This document shows positions 24,837-32,677 of a stretch of 64,000 bases of DNA, piece after piece (the stretch's first letter is position 1; the number at the start of each line of letters is the position of its first letter). The notes below the pieces were generated by a model. The model did not search any database. It had not been told where the DNA came from and saw nothing but the letters and a program-made list of their open reading frames with translations. The stretch is from Micavibrio_C sp964577255. Its GTDB lineage: Bacteria > Pseudomonadota > Alphaproteobacteria > Micavibrionales > Micavibrionaceae. The DNA lies in NCBI GenBank assembly GCA_964577255.1, contig CAZNYM010000006.1, forward strand, positions 15,959 through 79,958. The letters run 5' to 3'. A program made the translations under genes and the position numbers.

Positions 24837-26789
24837 GTGGCCGGTACAATGACCAAGAGCGACGTCATAGACCCTTTACGCGATCTCCCCTATGCGCGGG
24901 AGCTGCAGGCCTATCTGATCGAATGGGCCGTCGCCAGCAACGGCAAGATGAAACCGTCGGGCGATTTCCACGACATCAACCGCATCAACAGGGTTTTCGT
25001 CGATCACACCGACATCATGCGCGGCCTTAATGAGATACGAAACATTTTCGCCGTAAAAGGCTATCGCGCGCCCTGGGAACTCGAAGATGACCTGATCAAC
25101 AGCAAAGCGCCGCAGATGGATGCGGCCGTGCTTGAAAAGGCGCGGCGCTTCTCGGCCTTTGAGATGGAACGCGACCATCTGACCGGTGCACTGCGCAAGC
25201 ACAACGTGCCGCTGCTCACGTCTCTTGCCGCGTTTTATGCCCGTAATGGCGGCAACGCCTGCGCGATCGAAATCGATTACCTCAACATGGAAGGCACGAA
25301 CGAGCATTTTCGCAAGCTGCTTTACGCCGCCTATCCCGACGTGATGAAGGATGAGGCGCAAAAGCGCGCCTGGGCGCTGACGGATCGCGTCGCCTATGCC
25401 GTGGCCCAGAAATTCTACGCCGACATGCATGAATTCTTCCCCGGCAAAAAATTCATTCCTGCCCGGTCGGGCGGCGACGAGCTGCGCATCGTCCTGATCG
25501 ATGTGGGGGCGGACGAAGCCCAAACGCAGCTGGATCGCATTCACGAAGGGGTCGAAATGTTCATGGCGCGCATGGGAATGCTCGATTTCCTGCACGCCAA
25601 GCGCAGAGAAGATGTCAACTCCCGGGGCTTCGGCGCCTATGCCGCCGTTATTGACCTCGCCCGCACTGAAAGTTTCGAATCATTGGTCGCCGAAGCCGAT
25701 TCCGCTATCAGACTGACGCAGCAGCGTTATGGCCGGAACCGCCACACGGATCGTGCGCTCAATGACACGGTCAAACATAAGGAAAGCATTGCCCCCGATA
25801 TCTACAGCAATCCTTTGCGCGCCCAGGCCGTACTGGGCCATATAGAGCACATGCTGAGCCGCGAGGAGGATGCCGCGCTCGACCTACCCCGCCCCGCGCA
25901 TACTGTCGCCATTGAAAGCGTGGCGGCCAGCATTTTTTCCCGTCATTTCGTTACGCCCCGCGAGTTGCGGCAGGTGCTGTTCCAAAACTATCTCGGCGAT
26001 TTGTACGATCAGGGCATTACCCTGACGCCGGGCGAGAAAAAGCTCCTGAGCCTGAAGGTGCAGAAATTCCCGGCGACGGATTACGCCTGCGGCGCGATGA
26101 TGGCGCACGATTTCCCGGTCATGGCCGCCGCCGCGCTGCGCCAGGTTGAAAATCTCGGCACGCCCGACCAGCCGCATCTGTGGACCATGGGTGTCAGCTT
26201 TCACAATCTGGGCGGGACGAACGATGCGCTGGGGCACGAGGCCGCCAACGCCCTGCTGAATTACCAGGCCCAGGATATCGTGCGCAACTGCCTGCACCGG
26301 GCGGGGATCGGCGATGAGAATTTTTACATGGCGCACATGGGCGGGGGCGAATTCCGCCTGGTCATTCAGCCGGCGATAAATTACGACGCGGCCCTGCCCT
26401 TCCCTGTCACAAAAGAGACGATGGAGGCCGTCGAGCGGGATATCCAGGACCGCCTGCAGAAACTCAGCCAGCGCGAGATCCGCCCCTTCATGGCCGCGCG
26501 CGGGCTCGCAGTCGGCGAGAACGCGCCCGAAACCTTCGCCGGCATCGTCAATAAAAAAGAGGAGCTGAGAGGCTGGAACGACGGCCTCAGCGTTTCCGTG
26601 ACGTCCGGGCCCTATTGCGGACCTGACGGCGAAAACCTGGAGCCGCGCGGCGGCGCCATCTCCGAATTCATCCGCCAGAGGCTCGAGGAAAAGATCAACG
26701 AAAACCGCATGCGCTGGCGCATCGCCTGGACCGCCGCGCACACCGCGCCGCAACCCCCAGGACCGACAGCGCCCAAGCCGGGCGGCTGA
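24837..26789 (+). CDS. tandem GGDEF-like protein with degenerate second site, 650 aa
   Basis: Two diguanylate-cyclase-like domains are visible. The first (about 138-302) has IEIDYLNMEGTNEHF, SGGDELRIVL (GGDEL at 212-216) and the family tail ADSAIRLTQQRYGRNR. The second (about 448-600) has SFHNLGGTNDALGHEAANALL and HMGGGEFRLVI (GGGEF at 502-506), in which the third signature residue is changed. Each domain carries long insertions. No membrane segment, receiver or EAL domain is seen. It may bind c-di-GMP or GTP rather than make c-di-GMP. Start: GTG 24837 with CAGGG five bases upstream; ATG 24849 is the alternative. Its stop abuts that of fliJ. Confidence 0.7.
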   Translation: MAGTMTKSDVIDPLRDLPYARELQAYLIEWAVASNGKMKPSGDFHDINRINRVFVDHTDIMRGLNEIRNIFAVKGYRAPWELEDDLINSKAPQMDAAVLEKARRFSAFEMERDHLTGALRKHNVPLLTSLAAFYARNGGNACAIEIDYLNMEGTNEHFRKLLYAAYPDVMKDEAQKRAWALTDRVAYAVAQKFYADMHEFFPGKKFIPARSGGDELRIVLIDVGADEAQTQLDRIHEGVEMFMARMGMLDFLHAKRREDVNSRGFGAYAAVIDLARTESFESLVAEADSAIRLTQQRYGRNRHTDRALNDTVKHKESIAPDIYSNPLRAQAVLGHIEHMLSREEDAALDLPRPAHTVAIESVAASIFSRHFVTPRELRQVLFQNYLGDLYDQGITLTPGEKKLLSLKVQKFPATDYACGAMMAHDFPVMAAAALRQVENLGTPDQPHLWTMGVSFHNLGGTNDALGHEAANALLNYQAQDIVRNCLHRAGIGDENFYMAHMGGGEFRLVIQPAINYDAALPFPVTKETMEAVERDIQDRLQKLSQREIRPFMAARGLAVGENAPETFAGIVNKKEELRGWNDGLSVSVTSGPYCGPDGENLEPRGGAISEFIRQRLEEKINENRMRWRIAWTAAHTAPQPPGPTAPKPGG

Positions 26790-27215
26790 TCAGGTTTCGT
26801 CTTTTCTCCTGAATCCCTCAATCCCGGCTTCGTCCAACTCTTTTTCCTCGGCTTTCTTGATGTCCGCCATTTCGCGCGCCCGGCGGTTGCGCTGGACGAT
26901 ATCTATCTTCTTGAATTCGGCGAAGGCCGTGCGCATGTCTTCCTGCGCCGCCTGGATGCGGATCTCCATCTTGCGGATCGATTCCTGTACGGCCCTGATC
27001 TTGCGCCGCGCCCCTTCGGCATAGCGGCCGTAAAACGTGGCAGCCTCCGGGCTTTTCATCTCCTCGGCCAGCTTGCGCTCGTACGCCATCTGGTCCTCGA
27101 TCACTTTTTTCTGCAGCTCCAGCTTGTCGGCGTCGCGGTAAAGGCTCGCCAGCAGCTTCTGCTTCTCATCGACGACGTGGCGGCGCAGGCGCTTTAAGGA
27201 TTCCAAATCGGCCAT
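26790..27215 (-). CDS. fliJ: flagellar export chaperone FliJ, 141 aa
   Basis: A long, highly charged antiparallel coiled coil of the usual FliJ size. FliJ sits in the centre of the FliI hexamer and links it to FlhA. The assignment follows from the coiled coil (KRLRRHVVDEKQKLLASLY through EMADIKKAEEKELDE) and from position directly downstream of fliI, 4 bases apart, which is the classic order. The stop codon touches the stop of the convergent GGDEF-like gene (TGA then TCA at 26787-26792). Confidence 0.9.
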   Translation of the reverse strand: MADLESLKRLRRHVVDEKQKLLASLYRDADKLELQKKVIEDQMAYERKLAEEMKSPEAATFYGRYAEGARRKIRAVQESIRKMEIRIQAAQEDMRTAFAEFKKIDIVQRNRRAREMADIKKAEEKELDEAGIEGFRRKDET

Positions 27216-27219
27216 GAGG

Positions 27220-28548
27220 TCACTTCACGCCCAGAATCTGCGCCAGCCGCGCGAAGCTTTCGTCGATCGCCGTGCTGTCTTCCTTATGCTGGTTGAGGAA
27301 CTCGTCCAGCGCGGGATAGAGACGTATCGCCTCGTCGACCTTGGCGTCGCTGCCCTTGCGGTAGGCGCCCAGGCGGATCAGCTCGGCCATGTCCTCGTAG
27401 GTCGTTATCACCTGCCGCGCGCGGCGCAGCAGCGCGTTGCGCTCGTCGCTCAGCGCCTTGGGCAAGGCGCGCGACACCGATTTCAGGACGTTGATCGCCG
27501 GATAGCGGCCGCGGTCGGCGATGGCGCGTTCCATCACGATGTGGCCGTCGACGATCCCGCGCACGGCGTCCGAGATCGGTTCGTTGGCGTCGTCGCCCTC
27601 GACCAGCACGGCGAACAGGCCCGTGATCGAGCCCTGCCCCGGCCCGCCCGGCCCCGCGCGCTCGAGCAGGCGCGAAAGCTCGCCGAAAGTGGTGGGGGGA
27701 TAGCCTTTGGACGTCGGCGGCTCGCCGGCGGAAAGCCCGATCTCGCGCTGGGCCATGGCGAAGCGCGTGACCGAGTCGATCAGGCATAAAACCTGCTTGC
27801 CGTGGTTGCGGAAATGCTCGGCCACAGCGAGAGTCACATAAGCCGCCTGGCGCCGCATCAGCGCCGGTTCGTCGCCCGTCGCCACCACGACGACGGAACG
27901 CGCCAGGCCCTCGGCGCCCAGATCGTCCTCCAGAAATTCCTGCACCTCGCGGCCGCGTTCGCCGACGAGGCCGATCACCGACACATCGGCCGCGGTATAG
28001 CGCGCCATCATCGACAGCAGCACCGACTTGCCGACGCCGGAGCCGGAAAAGATGCCCATCCTTTGCCCGCGGCAGGTGGCCAGAAACGTATTGGCTGCGC
28101 GCACGCCCAGATCGAGCTGCTCGCCCATGCGCTGGCGGTTGTGCGGCGCGGGCGGCTTGTTGCGCAGGGGCACAGGCACGGCGCCCTGCGGCAAAGGGCC
28201 GAGACCGTCGATCGGCTCGGCCATGGCATTGATGACCCGGCCCAGCCAGCGCGCATCGGGCATGATGACGGGGGCGCTGCGGCGGATGACGGCGGGGCAG
28301 CCCAGCGTCACGCCTTCAAGCAAACCAAAAGGCAGCAGCAGCGCATGCCCCTCGCGGAACCCCACCACCTCGCAGGGAATATCCTGCCCGGCGCGCGGAC
28401 GCAGATGGACATGAGCGCCGATCGAGAGGTCCTCGCCGAAGCCGTTGATCTCCACCAGCAGCCCCAAAACCTTCGTCACCCGGCCATAGACTTCAAAGTC
28501 GGGCAGGGCGGAAACCAAAGCGCGGGCCTGTTCGGCGAGACGATCCAT
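27220..28548 (-). CDS. fliI: flagellar export ATPase FliI, 442 aa
   Basis: The hexameric ATPase of the flagellar type III export apparatus, related to F1 beta. Visible are the Walker A GIFSGSGVGKSVLLSMMAR, the GLVGERGREVQEFLED motif with the catalytic Glu, Walker B VLCLIDSVTRFAMAQREIG and PTSKGYPPTTFGELSRLLER. Length matches the family. It is divergent from ctrA across a 243-base spacer with several TTAA half-sites, so CtrA control of fliIJ is possible; that is inference. Confidence 0.97.
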   Translation of the reverse strand: MDRLAEQARALVSALPDFEVYGRVTKVLGLLVEINGFGEDLSIGAHVHLRPRAGQDIPCEVVGFREGHALLLPFGLLEGVTLGCPAVIRRSAPVIMPDARWLGRVINAMAEPIDGLGPLPQGAVPVPLRNKPPAPHNRQRMGEQLDLGVRAANTFLATCRGQRMGIFSGSGVGKSVLLSMMARYTAADVSVIGLVGERGREVQEFLEDDLGAEGLARSVVVVATGDEPALMRRQAAYVTLAVAEHFRNHGKQVLCLIDSVTRFAMAQREIGLSAGEPPTSKGYPPTTFGELSRLLERAGPGGPGQGSITGLFAVLVEGDDANEPISDAVRGIVDGHIVMERAIADRGRYPAINVLKSVSRALPKALSDERNALLRRARQVITTYEDMAELIRLGAYRKGSDAKVDEAIRLYPALDEFLNQHKEDSTAIDESFARLAQILGVK

Positions 28549-28681
28549 AAAGCTAGGGTAACATGGGATGAGTAAAGTGGGATGATGGCGAATAAAGCGG
28601 GCGCGCCCCTCTATAATACATAATCTATAATCCTGAAATATTCTTTCTTTCTCGAATTGTGGCCAAAATTTGCGGCTGCGT

Positions 28682-28732
28682 TTAAGATTTGTTAAGATTA
28701 ATATTAATAAAGTTTAATCACAAAAACCTTAA
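28682..28732. promoter_or_regulatory. ctrA: cluster of TTAA half-sites (candidate CtrA boxes)
   Basis: TTAA occurs at 28682, 28692, 28698, 28704, 28714 and 28729 within 51 bases, between fliI and ctrA. The pairs 28682/28692 and 28704/28714 are TTAA-N6-TTAA, one base short of the TTAA-N7-TTAA consensus of CtrA. Two TATAAT hexamers lie upstream at 28612 and 28626. Autoregulation of ctrA is known in Caulobacter; here it is inferred. Confidence 0.5.
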
Positions 28733-28791
28733 CAGGGACACCCCTCTTACTATTAAGGACAACGCCCACAACCCTAACAAGGATCCTTGCC

Positions 28792-29505
28792 ATGCGTGTG
28801 CTGCTTGTTGAAGACGATACCTCCACCGCCCGCAGCATCGAGCTGATGCTGAAATCGGAAGGCTACATCGTCGATATCACCGACCTGGGCGAAGACGGCC
28901 TGGAGATCGGCAAACTTTACGATTACGACATCATTATTCTCGACCTGATGCTGCCGGACATGGACGGTTACGAAGTCCTCAAGCGCCTGCGCCAATCCAA
29001 GGTCGAAACGCCGATCCTGATCCTTTCGGGCCTGTCCGAGATGGACAACAAGATCAAGGGCCTGGGCTTCGGTGCCGACGATTATCTCACCAAACCCTTC
29101 GACAAGCGCGAGCTGATCGCCCGCATCCAGGCGATCGTCCGCCGCAGCCAGGGGCACTCCCAGTCCGTTATCCAGACCGGCAAGGTCAAGGTCAACCTCG
29201 ACACCCGCACGGTGGATGTCGACGGAAAGCCTTTGCACCTCACTGGCAAGGAATACGGCATCATCGAGCTCCTGAGCCTGCGCAAGGGCACGACCCTGAC
29301 CAAGGAAATGTTCCTCAACCACCTTTATGGCGGCATGGACGAACCCGAGGTCAAGATCATAGACGTGTTCATCTGCAAGCTGCGCAAGAAAATCCAGACC
29401 GCCGCCGGCGGCGACAACTACATCGAAACGGTGTGGGGCCGCGGTTACGTGCTGCGCGATCCGGAAGAGGAAAAGCGCAAGGCGACCAAGGCCGCCAACG
29501 CCTGA
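28792..29505 (+). CDS. ctrA: cell-cycle response regulator CtrA, 237 aa
   Basis: An OmpR-type master regulator of alphaproteobacteria that controls flagellar, chemotaxis and division genes. The receiver domain (1-120) starts MRVLLVEDDTSTARSIELML and has the phospho-acceptor Asp51 in IIILDLMLPDMDGYEV, Thr/Ser at LILSGL and Lys in LTKPFDKREL. The winged-helix domain (about 130-230) holds LTGKEYGIIELLSLRKG and EVKIIDVFICKLRKKI, near-identical to known CtrA. Phosphate reaches it through CckA and ChpT; chpT is at 55067. A terminator follows 21 bases after the stop. Confidence 0.98.
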   Translation: MRVLLVEDDTSTARSIELMLKSEGYIVDITDLGEDGLEIGKLYDYDIIILDLMLPDMDGYEVLKRLRQSKVETPILILSGLSEMDNKIKGLGFGADDYLTKPFDKRELIARIQAIVRRSQGHSQSVIQTGKVKVNLDTRTVDVDGKPLHLTGKEYGIIELLSLRKGTTLTKEMFLNHLYGGMDEPEVKIIDVFICKLRKKIQTAAGGDNYIETVWGRGYVLRDPEEEKRKATKAANA

Positions 29506-29525
29506 TTTTCCTGCTTTTGTGTTTC

Positions 29526-29555
29526 AAAAGGGCCGCCTCGTCGCGGCCCTTTTCG
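29526..29555 (+). terminator. intrinsic terminator of ctrA
   Basis: AAAAGGGCCGC and GCGGCCCTTTT form an 11-bp stem around CTCGTCGC-type loop bases, with T runs on both ends. It separates ctrA from pgsA. Confidence 0.9.
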
Positions 29556-29604
29556 TTTCCGGTCCCGGTTGTCACTCCTTATCCCCCGTGCTAAAACCGG
29601 GCCC

Positions 29605-30162
29605 ATGCAAAGCCCCATCCCCCTGAACCTTCCCAACATCCTGACCATCGGCCGCATTCTGATGCTGGTGCCGATGATCCTTTTGTTCTTCGTGCCGCTC
29701 GAGTGGGCCGCATGGACGGTGCTGCTGCTCTATATAGTGGGTGCGGTGACGGACTGGCTCGACGGCTGGGTCGCCCGCAAATTCAACCAGCATTCCGAGT
29801 TCGGCCGCTTTCTCGACCCGATTTCCGATAAAATTTTCGTCATCACCATCCTGCTGATGCTGGTGGCGGTCGACCGCATCGCCGGGCTGATGGTCGTGGG
29901 CGTGGTCGTCATCATCGTGCGCGAATTTATCGTCGCGGGCCTGCGCGAGTTTCTCGGGCCCAAAGACGTAAAAATGCCGGTGATCAAACTTGCCAAATGG
30001 AAGACCGCGGTGCAGATGATCGCGACCGGCATCCTGATCGTCGGCCCCTATATCGGCCCGCTCAAACTACTGGGCGATGCCGGGCTGCTGGCCGCCGCTT
30101 TCATCACCGCCTGGACCGGCTGGCTGTACGTGAAAAACGCTTTGCCTTATATGAAAGACTAG
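29605..30162 (+). CDS. pgsA: CDP-diacylglycerol--glycerol-3-phosphate 3-phosphatidyltransferase, 185 aa
   Basis: Makes phosphatidylglycerol-phosphate in the inner membrane. The CDP-alcohol phosphotransferase signature is complete: DWLDGWVARKFNQHSEFGRF followed by LDPISDK, giving the D-x2-DG-x2-AR-x8-G-x3-D-x3-D pattern. About four to six membrane segments are seen. The start NLPNILTIGRIL is typical of PgsA. The ATG at 29605 is chosen over an in-frame TTG at 29569. pyrD follows after 4 bases. Confidence 0.93.
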   Translation: MQSPIPLNLPNILTIGRILMLVPMILLFFVPLEWAAWTVLLLYIVGAVTDWLDGWVARKFNQHSEFGRFLDPISDKIFVITILLMLVAVDRIAGLMVVGVVVIIVREFIVAGLREFLGPKDVKMPVIKLAKWKTAVQMIATGILIVGPYIGPLKLLGDAGLLAAAFITAWTGWLYVKNALPYMKD

Positions 30163-30166
30163 CGCG

Positions 30167-31237
30167 ATGCTCTTCTCCCTCGCCCGGCCGCTGCTGCACA
30201 GCCTCGATCCCGAAACAGCGCACCGCCTTACGCTCAAGGGGCTGCGGGCCCTGCCCGTCCGCGCGCCCGCGCCCGACGATCCGCGGCTTTCCCAGCTTCT
30301 CTGGGGCAAGGTCTTTCCCAATCCCGTGGGCCTGGCCGCCGGGTTCGACAAGAACGCCGAAGCGCCCGGCGCGCTTTTGTCGCTGGGATTCGGTTTCGTC
30401 GAGTGCGGCACCGTCACGCCGCTGCCGCAGGAAGGCAATCCGCGCCCGCGCGTGTTCCGCGACCCGCTCAACCGCGCCGTCATCAACCGCATGGGCTTTC
30501 CCAATCGTGGCGCGGCCGTGTTCAGGGAAAACGTGCAGGCGTTTCTGCGCCGGCGCAACGGGCTGATCGGCCTTAATATCGGCATGAACAAGGGCCAGGC
30601 CGATCCCGCCGCCGATTACACGATGCTTGTGAACGATCTGGCGCCGCTCGCCGATTACCTCACCGTCAACATCTCCTCGCCCAACACGCCGGGCCTGCGC
30701 GACCTGCAGAGCCGCGACGCGTTTTTGGAGCTGACCGGAAAAATTCTCGACGCGCGTCAGAAAAGCGGCGCCCGGCCGCCGCTGCTGGTGAAGCTCGCGC
30801 CCGATCTCACGCCGGCGCAGGTCGAAGACCTTGCCGCCGCCGCGCTGACGGCGGGGATCGACGGGCTGATCCTGACCAACACCACGCTTGCGCGCCCGGC
30901 CGCCCTGCCCCCCCGCTTCGCCGCCGAGAAAGGCGGCCTGAGCGGGGCGCCGCTGTTCGAATCATCCACAGAAATCCTGCGCCAGTTTTACCGCCGCACC
31001 GGCGGGCGGCTGATTCTGGTTGGCGCTGGCGGAATCGGTAATGGCGATCAGGCTTATGAAAAAATAAGGGCGGGCGCGAGCCTAGTCCAGCTCTATTCCG
31101 GTCTGGTTTTCCAAGGCCCCGGCATGTTAAAGGACATCAAGACAACCTTGCTTCGCCGCCTGCAGCAGGACGGATTCGGTACGCTCGCCGAAGCCGTGGG
31201 CGCGGATCATCGCGCGGCGCGGAAAAAGGTGTCCTGA
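30167..31237 (+). CDS. pyrD: dihydroorotate dehydrogenase (quinone), class 2, 356 aa
   Basis: The fourth step of pyrimidine synthesis, oxidising dihydroorotate with ubiquinone at the membrane via FMN. Class 2 features: an N-terminal helical membrane-associating segment (MLFSLARPLLHSLDPETAHR), AAGFDKNAEAPGALL, NRMGFPNRG and NISSPNTPGLRDLQ with the catalytic Ser, then LTNTT and the FMN phosphate site VGAGGIGNG. Length fits the family. Close spacing suggests an operon with pgsA. Confidence 0.96.
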   Translation: MLFSLARPLLHSLDPETAHRLTLKGLRALPVRAPAPDDPRLSQLLWGKVFPNPVGLAAGFDKNAEAPGALLSLGFGFVECGTVTPLPQEGNPRPRVFRDPLNRAVINRMGFPNRGAAVFRENVQAFLRRRNGLIGLNIGMNKGQADPAADYTMLVNDLAPLADYLTVNISSPNTPGLRDLQSRDAFLELTGKILDARQKSGARPPLLVKLAPDLTPAQVEDLAAAALTAGIDGLILTNTTLARPAALPPRFAAEKGGLSGAPLFESSTEILRQFYRRTGGRLILVGAGGIGNGDQAYEKIRAGASLVQLYSGLVFQGPGMLKDIKTTLLRRLQQDGFGTLAEAVGADHRAARKKVS

Positions 31238-31277
31238 CATACCTTTGTAACGTCTTTTTACAGTGCCGGGACGGCCG

Positions 31278-32657
31278 ATGATTATTGACGACGCCAGCAG
31301 AAGCCCGCGGGTGAAATCGCTGTTCACCATCACCAAGGCCTTCACGGCCGACGACCCGTTCGCGCGGCTGCGCCGGCGCATGATCGCGGGAACGGTCGCG
31401 GGCGCCGCCCTGGCCCTGGGCGCTCTGGTCGCCGTCGGACAATACGCCACGCCCGATTTCATGATCCTGACCGTGGCGCTCGTCGCCCTGTGCGGTTTCG
31501 TCCTGCACGATATTTTCAGCCGCCGCCTGTGGGAAAGCGAAGCCGCGCAGCAGATCGACACGCTGATCCGCCACCACGACCGGCTGACCCGCGAAATGTC
31601 GCGCAACCGCCGCGACGTCACCGCCCTGCGCGAGGGGCTGGCGGAAACCGCGCTCGCCCTGACCGAGCAGGCGCGGCGCCTGCCGCCATCCGAAAGCGCG
31701 GAAGCGCAGATGATGGGCACGATGGTCAGCCACCTGGGCGGCCTCGGCCACACGCCGCTTCTGGGCAGCGGCGACAAACCTCTGCCCGCGCCCGCCGCCG
31801 ACAATAATAGCCTCGAGCTGCGCGCCACCCGCCCGGCCCCGCGCCCCGTGCCCGTCAGCGCCCTCGATGAGGAACTGGGCGTCGATTACGATCAATACAG
31901 CGACCTGATGATCCAGACGCTTTTGCATACAGCGCTCGAAGACGACCGCCTCAATCTGTTCGCTCAGCCTATCATGCGGCTGCCCCAGCGCAGGCCCGCG
32001 ATGATGGAGATTTTCAGCCGCGTGCGCGCCACGCCCGGCTCCTACATTCCGGCGGCGCGCTATATCGACTTCGCCCGGCGCGAAGCGCTGCTGCCCGCGA
32101 TCGACACCATGCTGCTCCTGCGCCTGGTGCGCAACATGAAGGGCCGCGACGCCGGAGACATGATCTATTGTCTCAACATCACCCGCGAGACCCTGGCTGA
32201 CAAGGCTTTCATGGTCGACCTGATTGAGGCGCTGGCGGAAAACCGCGCCCTGGCCGCGCGCCTGGTGTTCGAGATGCCGCAGGCCGATTATGAGCGGCTC
32301 GACCCGCGCCTGCTCGCGGTGATGGATGGATTGAGCCGCCTGCAGTGCCGCTTCTCGATGGATCAGGTCCGCACACCGCTTTTCGACATGACGGCACTGC
32401 GCCGCGCCCGGGTGCGCTTCCTCAAGCTTGATACGCTGTGGCTCGCCCGCGAAGTGGCAAGCCAGGGCGGCTTCGGCCGGATCAGCCACCTGAAGACCCG
32501 CATGGACGCTTCCGGCATCGACATCGTGCTTGAAAAAGTCGAGAACGAATCCGACCTGCGCCCCCTGCTCGATTTCAATTTCGATTACGGCCAGGGCTGG
32601 CTGTTCGGCAAGCCCGATCTTTTGCGCGCGCGCATGGATGCGCGCCGCGCAGCCTGA
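31278..32657 (+). CDS. TipF-like membrane protein with degenerate EAL domain, 459 aa
   Basis: Layout: two membrane segments (about 36-57 and 61-83), a short coiled coil (about 85-140), a Pro-rich linker, and a C-terminal EAL-fold domain (about 205-455). EAL landmarks are present but altered: LNLFAQPIMRL matches the opening strand, MEIFSRVR replaces EALLRW (Glu near 244 kept), FSMDQVRTP replaces the DDFGTG loop, VRFLKLD is kept, and FDYGQGWLFGKP is the closing motif. The same architecture is known in Caulobacter TipF, a c-di-GMP binding factor for flagellar placement. Catalytic phosphodiesterase activity is unlikely. ATG 31278 follows GGGAC; a GTG at 31263 is weaker. Confidence 0.65.
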   Translation: MIIDDASRSPRVKSLFTITKAFTADDPFARLRRRMIAGTVAGAALALGALVAVGQYATPDFMILTVALVALCGFVLHDIFSRRLWESEAAQQIDTLIRHHDRLTREMSRNRRDVTALREGLAETALALTEQARRLPPSESAEAQMMGTMVSHLGGLGHTPLLGSGDKPLPAPAADNNSLELRATRPAPRPVPVSALDEELGVDYDQYSDLMIQTLLHTALEDDRLNLFAQPIMRLPQRRPAMMEIFSRVRATPGSYIPAARYIDFARREALLPAIDTMLLLRLVRNMKGRDAGDMIYCLNITRETLADKAFMVDLIEALAENRALAARLVFEMPQADYERLDPRLLAVMDGLSRLQCRFSMDQVRTPLFDMTALRRARVRFLKLDTLWLAREVASQGGFGRISHLKTRMDASGIDIVLEKVENESDLRPLLDFNFDYGQGWLFGKPDLLRARMDARRAA

Positions 32658-32677
32658 TGAAACATCGTGAGGATCTC

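Noticed and set aside
24837..26789. An active diguanylate cyclase
   Set aside because: The second signature is GGGEF and the first has long insertions; activity cannot be claimed from sequence.
28549..28640. A housekeeping promoter for ctrA built on the TATAAT hexamers at 28612 and 28626
   Set aside because: No acceptable -35 element lies 16-18 bases upstream of either hexamer.
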